Shown here in pieces: positions 51,297 to 58,756 of a stretch of 64,000 nt of DNA. The stretch is from positions 248,001-312,000 of the forward strand of contig NZ_AP019551.1 in assembly GCF_009936215.1 (NCBI RefSeq), given 5' to 3'. The notes under the pieces were generated by a model. It ran no database searches, had not been told where the DNA came from, and saw only the letters and a list, made by a program, of their open reading frames with translations. The DNA comes from Athalassotoga saccharophila. Lineage in GTDB: Bacteria; Thermotogota; Thermotogae; Mesoaciditogales; Mesoaciditogaceae. Every line of letters begins with the position of its first letter. The stretch's first letter is position 1. A program made the translations under genes and the position numbers.

Positions 51297-52663
51297 AAGC
51301 GCCATTCTTCATATTTTTCGTCTTTTCGATATCCGGCGCTTTACTTTCAGCATTTACAACGTGGAAAATCGGAATGGCCATTTTGGTTCTGGCCATCTTT
51401 TTTGTCATCGTCAAAAGAAATCTTATAATCGCATTTTCTTTGCTTTTCATGGGACTTTCGGCAGTACTTTTTCCTCCATTTATACCAAACGGGACATTTT
51501 TCATAACCGGAAGAATAAATCAGGTAAGCGGAAATGCCGTAAGTATTGGGAATGTTAAATTACACACACCCAGTGGATGGAAAAGGGCATCTGCAACTTA
51601 TGTTATCGTTAAATCCAGCTCTTACCAAGATCCAAAAATTGCCGATCTTTTTATGGCGAGAATTGAAAAATCAGATGGGAAGGTCGTCGCACTGGAGGCA
51701 TTTTGGACATATCTACCAGAGTCATTTATGGACGATGTGATGAGATGGGGTTCGAATATATCCGATTTTATTTACATGCATTTCAAAGAATACGTACCCG
51801 CCGGTGCAGACACCCTCGCTTCTGTTTTTCTCGGAAGAAGAGATGTTCCATACCAATTAAAACAAATGTACAACGAAAGTGGTTATGCACAGATCTTTGC
51901 AGTCTCTGGATCAAACGTGTGGATAATAGCAACCTTGTCTTTGATCTTTCTTTCCGAACTTGTGCCGATGAATTACGTTAAATACCCGATCGTTATAATG
52001 ATAATAATCTTCTACGGAATCATAACGGGCCTTTCAATTCCAACCTTTCGTGCCATTTTAACCTTTGGAATTTACACGATCTTCAAAATCACGGGAAGAA
52101 ATCAAAGCATGATGAATATTCTTGGTCTTGTCGGTCTTACTGAGGTCTTAATCGATGGATCTGTGATCTTCGATCCATCCTTTCAACTTTCTTATTCGGC
52201 AGTCATAGGAATGATAACGATCACGCCAATGTTGCCACGTTACAAGCCATACTACATATCAGATGCCATCAACGTGGCAATAGGCGCGAATATTGGCTTT
52301 ACTCCATTTCTCATATTGAATTTTGGAAAAATATACCTCGCTTCTTTTCCATTCAACGCACTTGTGATTCCAATACTCATGACCATAGTAATGGAGGGAG
52401 CCATCTTTTTGAGCCTTTTCGCCATACTCGGCATAAAAATCGGAGAGATAATAGTGGGATCTGGTATCTCTCCGTTTGTGAAAATGCTCGATATTCTTGC
52501 TTACCTTACGACAAAAATGCCACTTTCAACGGTTAACGTGCCATCGAAAATGACATTTTTTGTCATCACTTTTTTGATACTTTCAATTTTTGTTTCACTT
52601 TATCTTCTTCGTTCGCAAGGCATTCAGGACAAATCCCGTAAATTTTCAATTGATGATCTTTGA
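51293..52663 (+). CDS. comEC: ComEC/Rec2-like DNA-uptake channel, without nuclease domain
   Basis: A 456-residue membrane protein. It has N-terminal helices, a small OB-like segment (about residues 60-140) and the competence-domain helices with QIFAVSGSNVWIIA, GLSIPTFRAIL and DPSFQLSYSAVIGM, which match the ILAISGLH, PxxRA and SFQLSF blocks of ComEC. The C-terminal metallo-beta-lactamase domain found in many ComEC proteins is missing. ComEC carries single-stranded DNA through the inner membrane during transformation. Its last 98 bases overlap the convergent fur-like gene. Confidence 0.85.
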   Translation: MKAPFFIFFVFSISGALLSAFTTWKIGMAILVLAIFFVIVKRNLIIAFSLLFMGLSAVLFPPFIPNGTFFITGRINQVSGNAVSIGNVKLHTPSGWKRASATYVIVKSSSYQDPKIADLFMARIEKSDGKVVALEAFWTYLPESFMDDVMRWGSNISDFIYMHFKEYVPAGADTLASVFLGRRDVPYQLKQMYNESGYAQIFAVSGSNVWIIATLSLIFLSELVPMNYVKYPIVIMIIIFYGIITGLSIPTFRAILTFGIYTIFKITGRNQSMMNILGLVGLTEVLIDGSVIFDPSFQLSYSAVIGMITITPMLPRYKPYYISDAINVAIGANIGFTPFLILNFGKIYLASFPFNALVIPILMTIVMEGAIFLSLFAILGIKIGEIIVGSGISPFVKMLDILAYLTTKMPLSTVNVPSKMTFFVITFLILSIFVSLYLLRSQGIQDKSRKFSIDDL

Positions 52664-53045
52664 CTTTAAAGCCGGTTCTTTCTTCTATTATCTTTTCAAG
52701 ATCATCAAGAAGATCCTCATCCAACTCGTAAACCTTCCCGCAAACAGTGCATATAAGGTGGTGATGCTGGTGGCCGGATTCTTCTTTTAACTCGTACCTT
52801 TCGAAGCCATCATCGAGATCTATCTTCGAAATAAGTCCCATCTTAACGAGCATCTCCAAAGTCCTGTAAATCGTCGCCTTACTTATATGGGATCGGGAAT
52901 TCTTTCTCGAAAGGGCCCTGTACAGTTCATCAGGTGTAAAATGTTCTCCCTTGTGCTCAACTAAAAATGAAAAAATATTTTCTCTTTGAGAGGTTATTCT
53001 TAGATTTTGCTTTTTTAACTCTCCTCTCAACCTTTCGTTGGACAA
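52566..53045 (-). CDS. Fur-family metal/peroxide-responsive regulator
   Basis: A 159-residue regulator: winged helix with LRITSQRENIFSFLVEH and KATIYRTLEMLVKMGLI, then the dimerisation domain with the metal-binding HQHHHLICTVCGKVYE, and a second Cys pair partner at YGICPEC, giving a structural CxxC...CxxC zinc site. Fur, PerR and Zur cannot be separated by eye. The TTG start follows GAGGTG. It is the last gene of an operon with an aminotransferase and an LptA-like gene. Its 3-prime end overlaps comEC on the other strand. Confidence 0.85.
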   Translation of the reverse strand: MSNERLRGELKKQNLRITSQRENIFSFLVEHKGEHFTPDELYRALSRKNSRSHISKATIYRTLEMLVKMGLISKIDLDDGFERYELKEESGHQHHHLICTVCGKVYELDEDLLDDLEKIIEERTGFKVKDHQLKIYGICPECLANEEDKVKQKLKVSKK

Positions 53046-53051
53046 TCCATC

Positions 53052-54266
53052 TCACCTCTTGGAAAAGACTTTTTCTTTGGAATATTCCTCAATTCCCCTC
53101 GCAAGTATTCTACACGCATCTTTGAGATCTTCCGAATTCAAAACGTAAGCGATTCTTATTTCATTCTTGCCCATATTCGGCGTTACGTAAAATCCTCCCA
53201 GTGGCGCTACCATCGTTGTTTTTCCCTCGTAAGAAAAATTCTGGAGCATCCATTTGACGAATTCCTCAGAATCGTCTACAGGCAATTTGGCGGCAAGATA
53301 AAATGCTCCCTCTGGTTTATTCATGATTATTCCCGGTATATTTTTCAATTCGTTGTAAACCACATCTCTTCTCTTCTGGTATTCAGAGACCATCTCTTTG
53401 AAATAATTTTTGTCAAGATCGAACAATCCTATGGCACCGTACTGAGAAATATGATTAGCGGCTAAACGGGCCATGGCCATTTTCATGACACTTTCCATGA
53501 TCCTTTTGTTCTTTGAAGCGATGGCCCCGATGCGCGCGCCGCAGATGTTGAATCTCTTCGACAGACTGTCTGCGATTATAACCCTTTCATGATTTCCAAA
53601 GTCCATCATCGAGTGTGCCTTAAGGCCATCAAAGGTTATCTCCCTGTATACCTCATCCGAGATAATGTACAGATCATTTCTGACCGCGAAGTCCATAATC
53701 ATCTCGAGTTCGTCTTTCGTATATACAACGCCATTTGGGTTTCCCGGATTCGGAAAGAGAATCGCCCGTGTTTTCGGAGTCAGGGATCTTTCAAACTTTT
53801 CTACAGAGGGCATTCTGTATCCATCTTCGGCTTTAGACGTTACCGGAACAACGTTAACACCCAAAAATTTTGCAAACGCGGAATAATTAGCGTAAAATGG
53901 TTCAATCACCATTACATCGTCTCCGGGATCTGCAACAGCAGCTATAGCGAAACTCACAGCCTCGCTTCCGCCTTCCGTTATTATTATCTCACTCGCTTCA
54001 AACGGAATAGACCATTTTTTGTAATATTCGGAGAACTTTTCCCTTAATTCCATAAGTCCCGCCGAATTAGTGTAATCGTCTATACCGGAAAATGATCTTA
54101 TTCTGTCGAAGTACACTTGCGGCGTCTTAAGGTCCGGTTGACCTATGTTGAGATGGTAGACCTTTATACCCCTTTTCTTCGCCTCATCGGCGTAAGGAAC
54201 AAGTTTTCTTATTGGAGAGGCTGGTAACTCTTTTGCCCTCTTCGAGAGACCATCATATCTTTCCAT
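53052..54266 (-). CDS. PLP-dependent aminotransferase, class I (AspC-like)
   Basis: A 404-residue fold-type I aminotransferase. It has the substrate-Arg-side N-terminus PASPIRKLVPYADEAKKRG, the cofactor block FPNPGNPNGVVYT (residues 171-183), SDEVYREI (203-210) and the Schiff-base Lys237 in DSLSKRFNICGARIG. Members transfer the amino group of aspartate, alanine or aromatic amino acids to 2-oxoglutarate; the substrate here is not clear. It sits between the LptA-like gene (19-base gap) and fur. Confidence 0.88.
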   Translation of the reverse strand: MERYDGLSKRAKELPASPIRKLVPYADEAKKRGIKVYHLNIGQPDLKTPQVYFDRIRSFSGIDDYTNSAGLMELREKFSEYYKKWSIPFEASEIIITEGGSEAVSFAIAAVADPGDDVMVIEPFYANYSAFAKFLGVNVVPVTSKAEDGYRMPSVEKFERSLTPKTRAILFPNPGNPNGVVYTKDELEMIMDFAVRNDLYIISDEVYREITFDGLKAHSMMDFGNHERVIIADSLSKRFNICGARIGAIASKNKRIMESVMKMAMARLAANHISQYGAIGLFDLDKNYFKEMVSEYQKRRDVVYNELKNIPGIIMNKPEGAFYLAAKLPVDDSEEFVKWMLQNFSYEGKTTMVAPLGGFYVTPNMGKNEIRIAYVLNSEDLKDACRILARGIEEYSKEKVFSKR

Positions 54267-54285
54267 CTGAGCGTCACCTCCAAAA

Positions 54286-54924
54286 TTATTTGCCCGAAAT
54301 CGTTATTTCCATCGTTACCTTCTTTAAAACTATTTTATTTGTAAATGTATCCATGATAAGTTCATCGGCGTAAGCCTTTTCCTTCGTTGAGGAGTTGTAA
54401 AGGTAGACATTTCCGGTTATATCAAGATAATTCTTTGACGCATCGTAGGAAAAGTTCTTTCCCTCGATGTAAATATCTTTCTTCGTTATAATGATAGGAC
54501 TGCCTTGGCCCGTGTAAAAATTCGTTTTCGTGTTGAACTGAAGAGTCGAAGATCGAATGAATATCTGACCTCCGCTGGCATTTATCGTCATCGAGGCCAT
54601 ACCGGATAGAGTTCCAACATTTGTATTAAGATTGTAGACCATCGAATTTGCCGTGGCTGTCGCGTCGGAGGTGTAAATAAAAACATTACCTGTCGCTTGA
54701 GCGGTCGTCCAGTTAACGTTACCAATCGCGTCTTTTTGGCCAATTATGATTATTGAAGTGGCTACTATCGTGGTATTTCCTATCATTATCTTGCCATTCG
54801 TTATCGTAGTTCTTGTACTTCCGATTCCGTAATTGACCTCGCCGGCTATAACGTGAAGCGTGTCAGAGATCGATACAACCGAGAAAACAGCAATCAAAAG
54901 CAAAAAAGGTAGAAATTTTTTCAT
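54286..54924 (-). CDS. LptA/OstA-like secreted beta protein
   Basis: A 212-residue exported protein. A signal peptide (MKKFLPFLLLIAVFSVVSIS) is followed by repeated beta-strand pairs of the OstA/LptA type: GKIMIGNTTIVATSIIII, NVFIYTSDATATANSMVYN, KKDIYIEGKNFSYD and NYLDITGNVYLYN (parts). LptA bridges lipopolysaccharide across the periplasm in diderms; in Thermotogota related proteins may serve the outer toga. The ATG follows GAGGAGG. First gene of an operon with an aminotransferase and fur. Confidence 0.7.
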   Translation of the reverse strand: MKKFLPFLLLIAVFSVVSISDTLHVIAGEVNYGIGSTRTTITNGKIMIGNTTIVATSIIIIGQKDAIGNVNWTTAQATGNVFIYTSDATATANSMVYNLNTNVGTLSGMASMTINASGGQIFIRSSTLQFNTKTNFYTGQGSPIIITKKDIYIEGKNFSYDASKNYLDITGNVYLYNSSTKEKAYADELIMDTFTNKIVLKKVTMEITISGK

Positions 54925-54942
54925 CTTTGCCTCCTCAGCAAT

Positions 54943-54951
54943 ATTTTACCA
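54943..54951 (-). promoter_or_regulatory. Extended -10 promoter of the LptA-like operon
   Basis: TGGTAAAAT on the minus strand, 18 bases before the ATG, with no good -35. The identical nonamer serves the tRNA and tricorn promoters. Confidence 0.55.
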
Positions 54952-54981
54952 TACAAAGATTACACAAGTACCCGATCGTGA

Positions 54982-55010
54982 TAAAAAACAAAAGTGAGCC
55001 TTTCGCTCAC
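54982..55010 (-). terminator. Terminator of the tRNA-Gly gene
   Basis: GTGAGC (54994-54999) and GCTCAC (55005-55010) pair around CTTTC; on the minus strand TTTTGTTTTTT follows. It lies two bases after the tRNA 3-prime end. Confidence 0.88.
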
Positions 55011-55012
55011 TC

Positions 55013-55088
55013 TGGAGCGGGCAACGGGACTTGAACCCGCGACACTCGGCTTGGAAGGCCGATGCTCTACCAACTGAGCTATGCCCGC
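55013..55088 (-). tRNA. tRNA-Gly (anticodon TCC)
   Basis: The minus strand folds into a full cloverleaf of 76 bases. The acceptor stem is GCGGGCA / TGCCCGC, the D-loop reads AGCTCAGTTGGTAGAGC, the anticodon arm is CGGCC-TTCCAAG-CCG with anticodon TCC, and the T-arm contains GGGTTCAAGTCCC. The discriminator is T, as expected for glycine, and CCA is encoded. The TCC anticodon reads GGA and GGG codons. It is a single tRNA transcript with its own promoter and terminator. Confidence 0.97.
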
Positions 55089-55097
55089 ACGCACATA

Positions 55098-55126
55098 ATT
55101 TTACCATAAAGAAATTTCAAGATCAA
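55098..55126 (-). promoter_or_regulatory. Promoter of tRNA-Gly
   Basis: Minus strand: TTGATC (55121-55126), 17-base spacer, TAAAAT (55098-55103) preceded by TGG, an extended -10. Transcription would start near 55091, just upstream of the mature tRNA. Confidence 0.8.
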
Positions 55127-55136
55127 GCCCGTAAAT

Positions 55137-56021
55137 CTAAATCACAACCAACGATTCATCAGGACATGGTCTTCCTTCTATTTGAATCGTCAGATGATCT
55201 ATCCTGTACTTTTCCTTTATCAATTCATTTACCTTTGATCTTATGATATCCGCATTTTTCATCTCTGATGGGTTGAGACGGACATGACATTCCATCATCG
55301 TATCTTCACCATCAAGACTCCAAAGATGGACATGGTGAAATGAAAGCACACCTTCAATTGATTCAATGTCTTTTTTCATCTGTGAAAAGTCGATCTTGAC
55401 AGGTACGCCTTCCATAAGCACATTTATGGACTTTCCTATTATCTCGAATGATTCATAAGATATGTAAGCGATTATTCCAAAAGTTACAAGTGGATCAAGG
55501 ATGTACCAGTGATAAAGGCCTATAAGAATCCCAACGATTATGACGGCCGCAGAATTCATCGAATCGGAAAGCATATGAATGAATGCCGCCTTTATATTCA
55601 AATCGTGGTGAGAGTGGCCGTGAAGCAAAAGTGCTCCGAGTGTATTTCCCGCAAGGGCTAAAATCCCGACCCACATGATCATCTCTCCATTTACATTCTC
55701 GGGATGAATTAGCCTTACGGATGCTTCATATCCTAAAAAGGTAAAGGTCATCAAAAGTATGATCGAATTGATCAGGGCCACTATTACACCAGATCTTTTG
55801 TATCCGTATGTTTTTCTTTCGTTTCCTGGCTTTCTTGAAGCGATATTGGCAAACAAACTCAAAATCATTCCACCGGCATCTTCAAGGTTATGAAGAGAAT
55901 CGGTTATAAGTGCGAAACTTCCGGATATAATTCCAAATGAAAGTTCGAAAAAAACTATTCCAAAATTGACGAAGACATTTGCCCATAGAGCCTTTGACGC
56001 ATGATCATGAATCTCATTCAT
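55137..56021 (-). CDS. Cation diffusion facilitator (zinc-type efflux)
   Basis: A 294-residue CDF transporter with six helices. The transport site residues are in ITDSLHNLED (helix 2) and HMLSDSMNS (helix 5, HxxxD), the CzcD/ZitB-like form that favours zinc. A histidine-rich loop GHSHHD lies between helices 4 and 5. The C-terminal ferredoxin-like domain has FHHVHLWSLDGE and ECHVRLN metal contacts. It exports Zn2+ (or Co2+, Cd2+) for protons. The ATG at 56019-56021 follows AAGGAGG; an earlier GTG is in frame at 56045. It overlaps the arsR-type regulator by eight bases. Confidence 0.88.
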   Translation of the reverse strand: MNEIHDHASKALWANVFVNFGIVFFELSFGIISGSFALITDSLHNLEDAGGMILSLFANIASRKPGNERKTYGYKRSGVIVALINSIILLMTFTFLGYEASVRLIHPENVNGEMIMWVGILALAGNTLGALLLHGHSHHDLNIKAAFIHMLSDSMNSAAVIIVGILIGLYHWYILDPLVTFGIIAYISYESFEIIGKSINVLMEGVPVKIDFSQMKKDIESIEGVLSFHHVHLWSLDGEDTMMECHVRLNPSEMKNADIIRSKVNELIKEKYRIDHLTIQIEGRPCPDESLVVI

Positions 56022-56310
56022 AAAAACCCTCCTTAACGTGTTCACTTAGCGCGATCAAAAGATTTGAAATGTGAGAATCGGCAAGCGAGTAAAATATCTT
56101 GTTTTTCTCTTTTCGCGTTTTGACAGCACCGCCAAGTTTTAGAATCTTCAATTGATTTGAAACGGTGGACTGCTTTAATCCGAGATCTTCAACGATTTTC
56201 CCAACGCACGCCTCTCCTTTATCAAGGAGATAGATAAGAATTTCCATTCTTAACTCATTCGCGAAAAGAGAACCCATCTTGGCCATAAGGCCGACATTAC
56301 GTTTATCCAT
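56014..56310 (-). CDS. ArsR/SmtB-family zinc-sensing repressor
   Basis: A 98-residue winged-helix repressor: LFANELRMEILIYLL, LGLKQSTVSNQLKILKLGG and the wing KTRKEKNKIFYSL. The last helix, DSHISNLLIALSEHVKE, has Asp, His, His and Glu at spacings 0, 2, 13 and 16, exactly the alpha-5 zinc site of SmtB/CzrA (Asp104, His106, His117, Glu120). It should release DNA when zinc binds and so induce the CDF exporter with which it is overlapped. The ATG lies eight bases after a TATAAT, without a Shine-Dalgarno, so its mRNA is probably leaderless. Confidence 0.9.
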   Translation of the reverse strand: MDKRNVGLMAKMGSLFANELRMEILIYLLDKGEACVGKIVEDLGLKQSTVSNQLKILKLGGAVKTRKEKNKIFYSLADSHISNLLIALSEHVKEGFYE

Positions 56311-56347
56311 ATATCATGATTATATGATATTATATTTCAAATGTCAA
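56311..56347 (-). promoter_or_regulatory. Consensus promoter and operator of the zinc-efflux operon
   Basis: Minus strand: TTGACA (56342-56347), 17-base spacer, TATAAT (56319-56324), both full consensus. An inverted repeat ATATCAT / ATGATAT (56311-56317 and 56324-56330, six-base spacer) covers the -10 and the start point, a fitting place for the ArsR protein to repress. Confidence 0.85.
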
Positions 56348-56360
56348 CAGATCAAGAGTT

Positions 56361-56456
56361 ATGATCTTTAAATCCATCATTGCCGTTGCAATTGGAGTAA
56401 TGATAGCCGGCATGATCGTAACTTTGTCCATTTTGCTCGGTACGAATAATTTATAG
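56361..56456 (+). CDS. Possible 31-residue single-helix membrane peptide
   Basis: The frame encodes MIFKSIIAVAIGVMIAGMI followed by VTLSILLGTNNL and TAG. It is one uninterrupted hydrophobic helix with a basic residue near the start and a polar end, the usual look of small bacterial membrane proteins. A weak AAGAG lies just upstream. It is divergent from the zinc-sensor operon and upstream of the ACR3-like carrier. Short hydrophobic frames can arise by chance, so this needs conservation evidence. Confidence 0.4.
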   Translation: MIFKSIIAVAIGVMIAGMIVTLSILLGTNNL

Positions 56457-56582
56457 CACATGTGAAAAAGTGAACTCTTATCGTAAAATTAACTGTAATT
56501 GTCACTTCATTTAATCATTTGGCAATCCTTATGTTATAGAATTTATTTTGAGCATTTGACCTTAACAGAAGAGGTGAAGCGA

Positions 56583-57647
56583 ATGGATAAAAAAGAGATT
56601 GGAAAAATGGAGAGGTTAAAAGAACATTTAGATAAGTATCTTTTGATCTACGTTGGTATAGCGATGGTTTTGGGGCTTGCCGTAGGCTTTCCTTTTTTCA
56701 AGCAGATAGAAACGGTAAAGCCTTTCCTTCAAGTTTTGAATCTGATCATTATTGTGTTCATGATATACCCTATGATGGTCGGCCTTAACTTTGGTGAATT
56801 GAAAAACATATCTAAGATGTGGAAGCAATTCTTGTTCGGATTGGTGATAGGTTTGGTTTATGCTCCGCTATTGATGGCTTTGCTTATAAAGATAATTCCC
56901 ATGAACTCGTATTTATCTTTTGGATTGATCCTTGTTTTTGCCGTTCCATGTTCATCGATGGCCATCGCCGCAACGGGGTTATCAAAGGGCAATACAGAAC
57001 TCGCGACGATTCTTGTTACAGTCCAGTTTATCCTCGCTCTCGTGGTCGTTCCCTTATGGCTTTCAGTTTTTGGATCGAGTTTTCATGTTCCATTTCCAAT
57101 GTTTGAAATCATACAAACTCTAATAATCATTGTTGCGATACCGATGTTGTTAGGCTTTGCGACCAAAAGCACGATAGAAATAAAAGGTGGTAAAAAAGCA
57201 TTATCAAAGGCAAGGGCTTCTTTGCCGGCGATGTCACTTCTCGCTTTGTTCACAATGATCTTCTTGATATTCATGGAACAGGCCCATCTCATAACAGTTC
57301 AATGGCAATCTGTACTTGTAACTCTTGCTCCATTAACACTTTATTACGTCATAACGATCTTGCTTTTGACGGTTGTGGATCTAATATTCATGGTAAAGTA
57401 CAAAGACCATATGGCAGTAGTCTTTACATCTGTTGGAAAAAATGAAGGTACCGCGATGGCAATAGCACTTGCAGGCGGAATAGGCCTTGCGGCAGTACCC
57501 GCTGCGATAGCGCCTCTCATTCAGGTTCCTTTACTCGCAACTTACCTAAAGTTTCACTGGCAGATAGCGGGATTATTCGCAAAAAGATCTCCGCGCCTTG
57601 TGAACGAATACGAACTGCGCGAGATTAAAGATCTGCAAGAACCTTAG
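56583..57647 (+). CDS. ACR3-like arsenite/bile-acid family carrier
   Basis: A 354-residue membrane protein with about ten helices, of the bile acid/arsenite/riboflavin (BART) superfamily. VFAVPCSSMAIAATGLSKGN corresponds to the PC-containing helix of ACR3 arsenite exporters, and VFTSVGKNEGTAMAIALAGG (part) to the second broken helix. ACR3 pumps arsenite out using the proton gradient; related proteins move other organic anions, so arsenite is a tentative substrate. No arsC or arsenic-type arsR lies beside it; the nearby ArsR protein has a zinc site. The ATG at 56583 follows GAGGTGAA; the longer upstream frame has no ribosome-binding site. Confidence 0.75.
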   Translation: MDKKEIGKMERLKEHLDKYLLIYVGIAMVLGLAVGFPFFKQIETVKPFLQVLNLIIIVFMIYPMMVGLNFGELKNISKMWKQFLFGLVIGLVYAPLLMALLIKIIPMNSYLSFGLILVFAVPCSSMAIAATGLSKGNTELATILVTVQFILALVVVPLWLSVFGSSFHVPFPMFEIIQTLIIIVAIPMLLGFATKSTIEIKGGKKALSKARASLPAMSLLALFTMIFLIFMEQAHLITVQWQSVLVTLAPLTLYYVITILLLTVVDLIFMVKYKDHMAVVFTSVGKNEGTAMAIALAGGIGLAAVPAAIAPLIQVPLLATYLKFHWQIAGLFAKRSPRLVNEYELREIKDLQEP

Positions 57648-57660
57648 AAAGAAATTTGTC

Positions 57661-57981
57661 CTATTCTTTCGAAAGTTTAACGGCCGTTCCGTACGCAAGG
57701 ATTTCGGCCGTTCCTTTCATGATCTCGCTTGTAGTAAGTCTTACCATTATAACTGCGTCGGCGCCAAGTTTTTCAGCCTCGGATACCATTCTCTCAATCG
57801 CCATTTCTCTCGATTTTATAAGAAGTTCTTGATACCCCTTTATCTCCCCGCCAACGAGCGTCTTTAAAGATGCGGCTATGTCTACTCCTATGTTTCTCGA
57901 CATTACCGTATTGCCCCTGACAAGACCAAGGATGCTTTCTACCTTCCTGTTCGGAATATTTTCTGTGGTTGTAAGAATCAT
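57661..57981 (-). CDS. YbjQ/UPF0145-family protein
   Basis: A 106-residue protein matching UPF0145: ILTTTENIPNRKVESILGLVRGNTV, GGEIKGYQELLIKSREMAIERM (parts) and LGADAVIMVRLTTSEIM. The family forms compact pentamers of unknown role, sometimes described as heavy-metal-binding-domain proteins. AGGAGG precedes the ATG. It is the last gene of the GntR-ABC operon, with its end 13 bases from the convergent ACR3-like gene. Confidence 0.85.
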   Translation of the reverse strand: MILTTTENIPNRKVESILGLVRGNTVMSRNIGVDIAASLKTLVGGEIKGYQELLIKSREMAIERMVSEAEKLGADAVIMVRLTTSEIMKGTAEILAYGTAVKLSKE

Positions 57982-57991
57982 CTTACTCCTC

Positions 57992-58756
57992 CTATATATC
58001 CATATTTTTGAATTTGAAATACGTAAATCCCAACAACAAAAAACTCAAAAGCGATAAAATCACAATTTGAATTGCACCAACTCCCGATCCATTTAGCACA
58101 TCTATCGAGCCCATATAATCGAAAAGGCCAAGAAAGCGCGTTTGTGCGAACACGCCAAGTACGTAAATTCCCACAAATACGGCCAAATCTGCCAAAATTG
58201 CCCTTACCTGATCTTTCAAGATCAAAGAGAAAAAGACGCCAATCGAGTACAAAAATATCGTGCCAAAAACAGTTCTGACAGTCCAGATTAAGGCCTGTGA
58301 AACCGGCAGATTATATTTCAACATACCGGCAACTGCCAAATAAACAAGACCACCGGCAAGAACGGATATTACACAGGCAATGATTCCCCAAAAGATCTTG
58401 GCTAAAAATATTTCAAATCTTGTCGATCTTCCGTGAAGTATGTAGATGGTTCTATCCTCTATCTCTTTTGAAAATGTGGAGAATGAAAAGATTGCAGCCA
58501 AAACCGCGGCAATTTCTATAAACGTTTTGTCAAACCATTGAGAATACGAATAATAAGAAAAATCTGAAATCTTTTGTAATTGAGATTGAAGATCTTTTGG
58601 TATATTCTTGAGTTGATCCTGAACTGCCGGCATGTTGATAATATTTACGATGATATCCTTAATAGAGACAGTCAAAATCGCAAGGCCTATCATTATAATT
58701 ATCATGACGATCCAGCGCGTCTTTATAAATGTCAACTCTTTTTTGTAAAGGCTCAT
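57992..58756 (-). CDS. ABC-2 type transporter permease
   Basis: A 254-residue membrane protein with six hydrophobic segments and a long extracytoplasmic loop between the first two (about residues 35-70, with DQLKNIPKDLQSQLQKISDF in part). The segment FSTFSKEIEDRTIYILHGRSTR is typical of ABC-2 permeases paired with a YtrB/BcrA-type ATPase. It likely exports a lipid, peptide or antibiotic, or serves in envelope-stress response. It overlaps the ATPase gene by four bases and is followed by a YbjQ gene after 10 bases. Confidence 0.82.
   Translation of the reverse strand: MSLYKKELTFIKTRWIVMIIIMIGLAILTVSIKDIIVNIINMPAVQDQLKNIPKDLQSQLQKISDFSYYSYSQWFDKTFIEIAAVLAAIFSFSTFSKEIEDRTIYILHGRSTRFEIFLAKIFWGIIACVISVLAGGLVYLAVAGMLKYNLPVSQALIWTVRTVFGTIFLYSIGVFFSLILKDQVRAILADLAVFVGIYVLGVFAQTRFLGLFDYMGSIDVLNGSGVGAIQIVILSLLSFLLLGFTYFKFKNMDI

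Noticed and set aside
57647-57670. Bidirectional terminator between the ACR3-like and YbjQ genes
   Set aside because: GAAAGAA/TTCTTTC is a short weak stem with a 10-base loop lying partly in coding sequence; not convincing.
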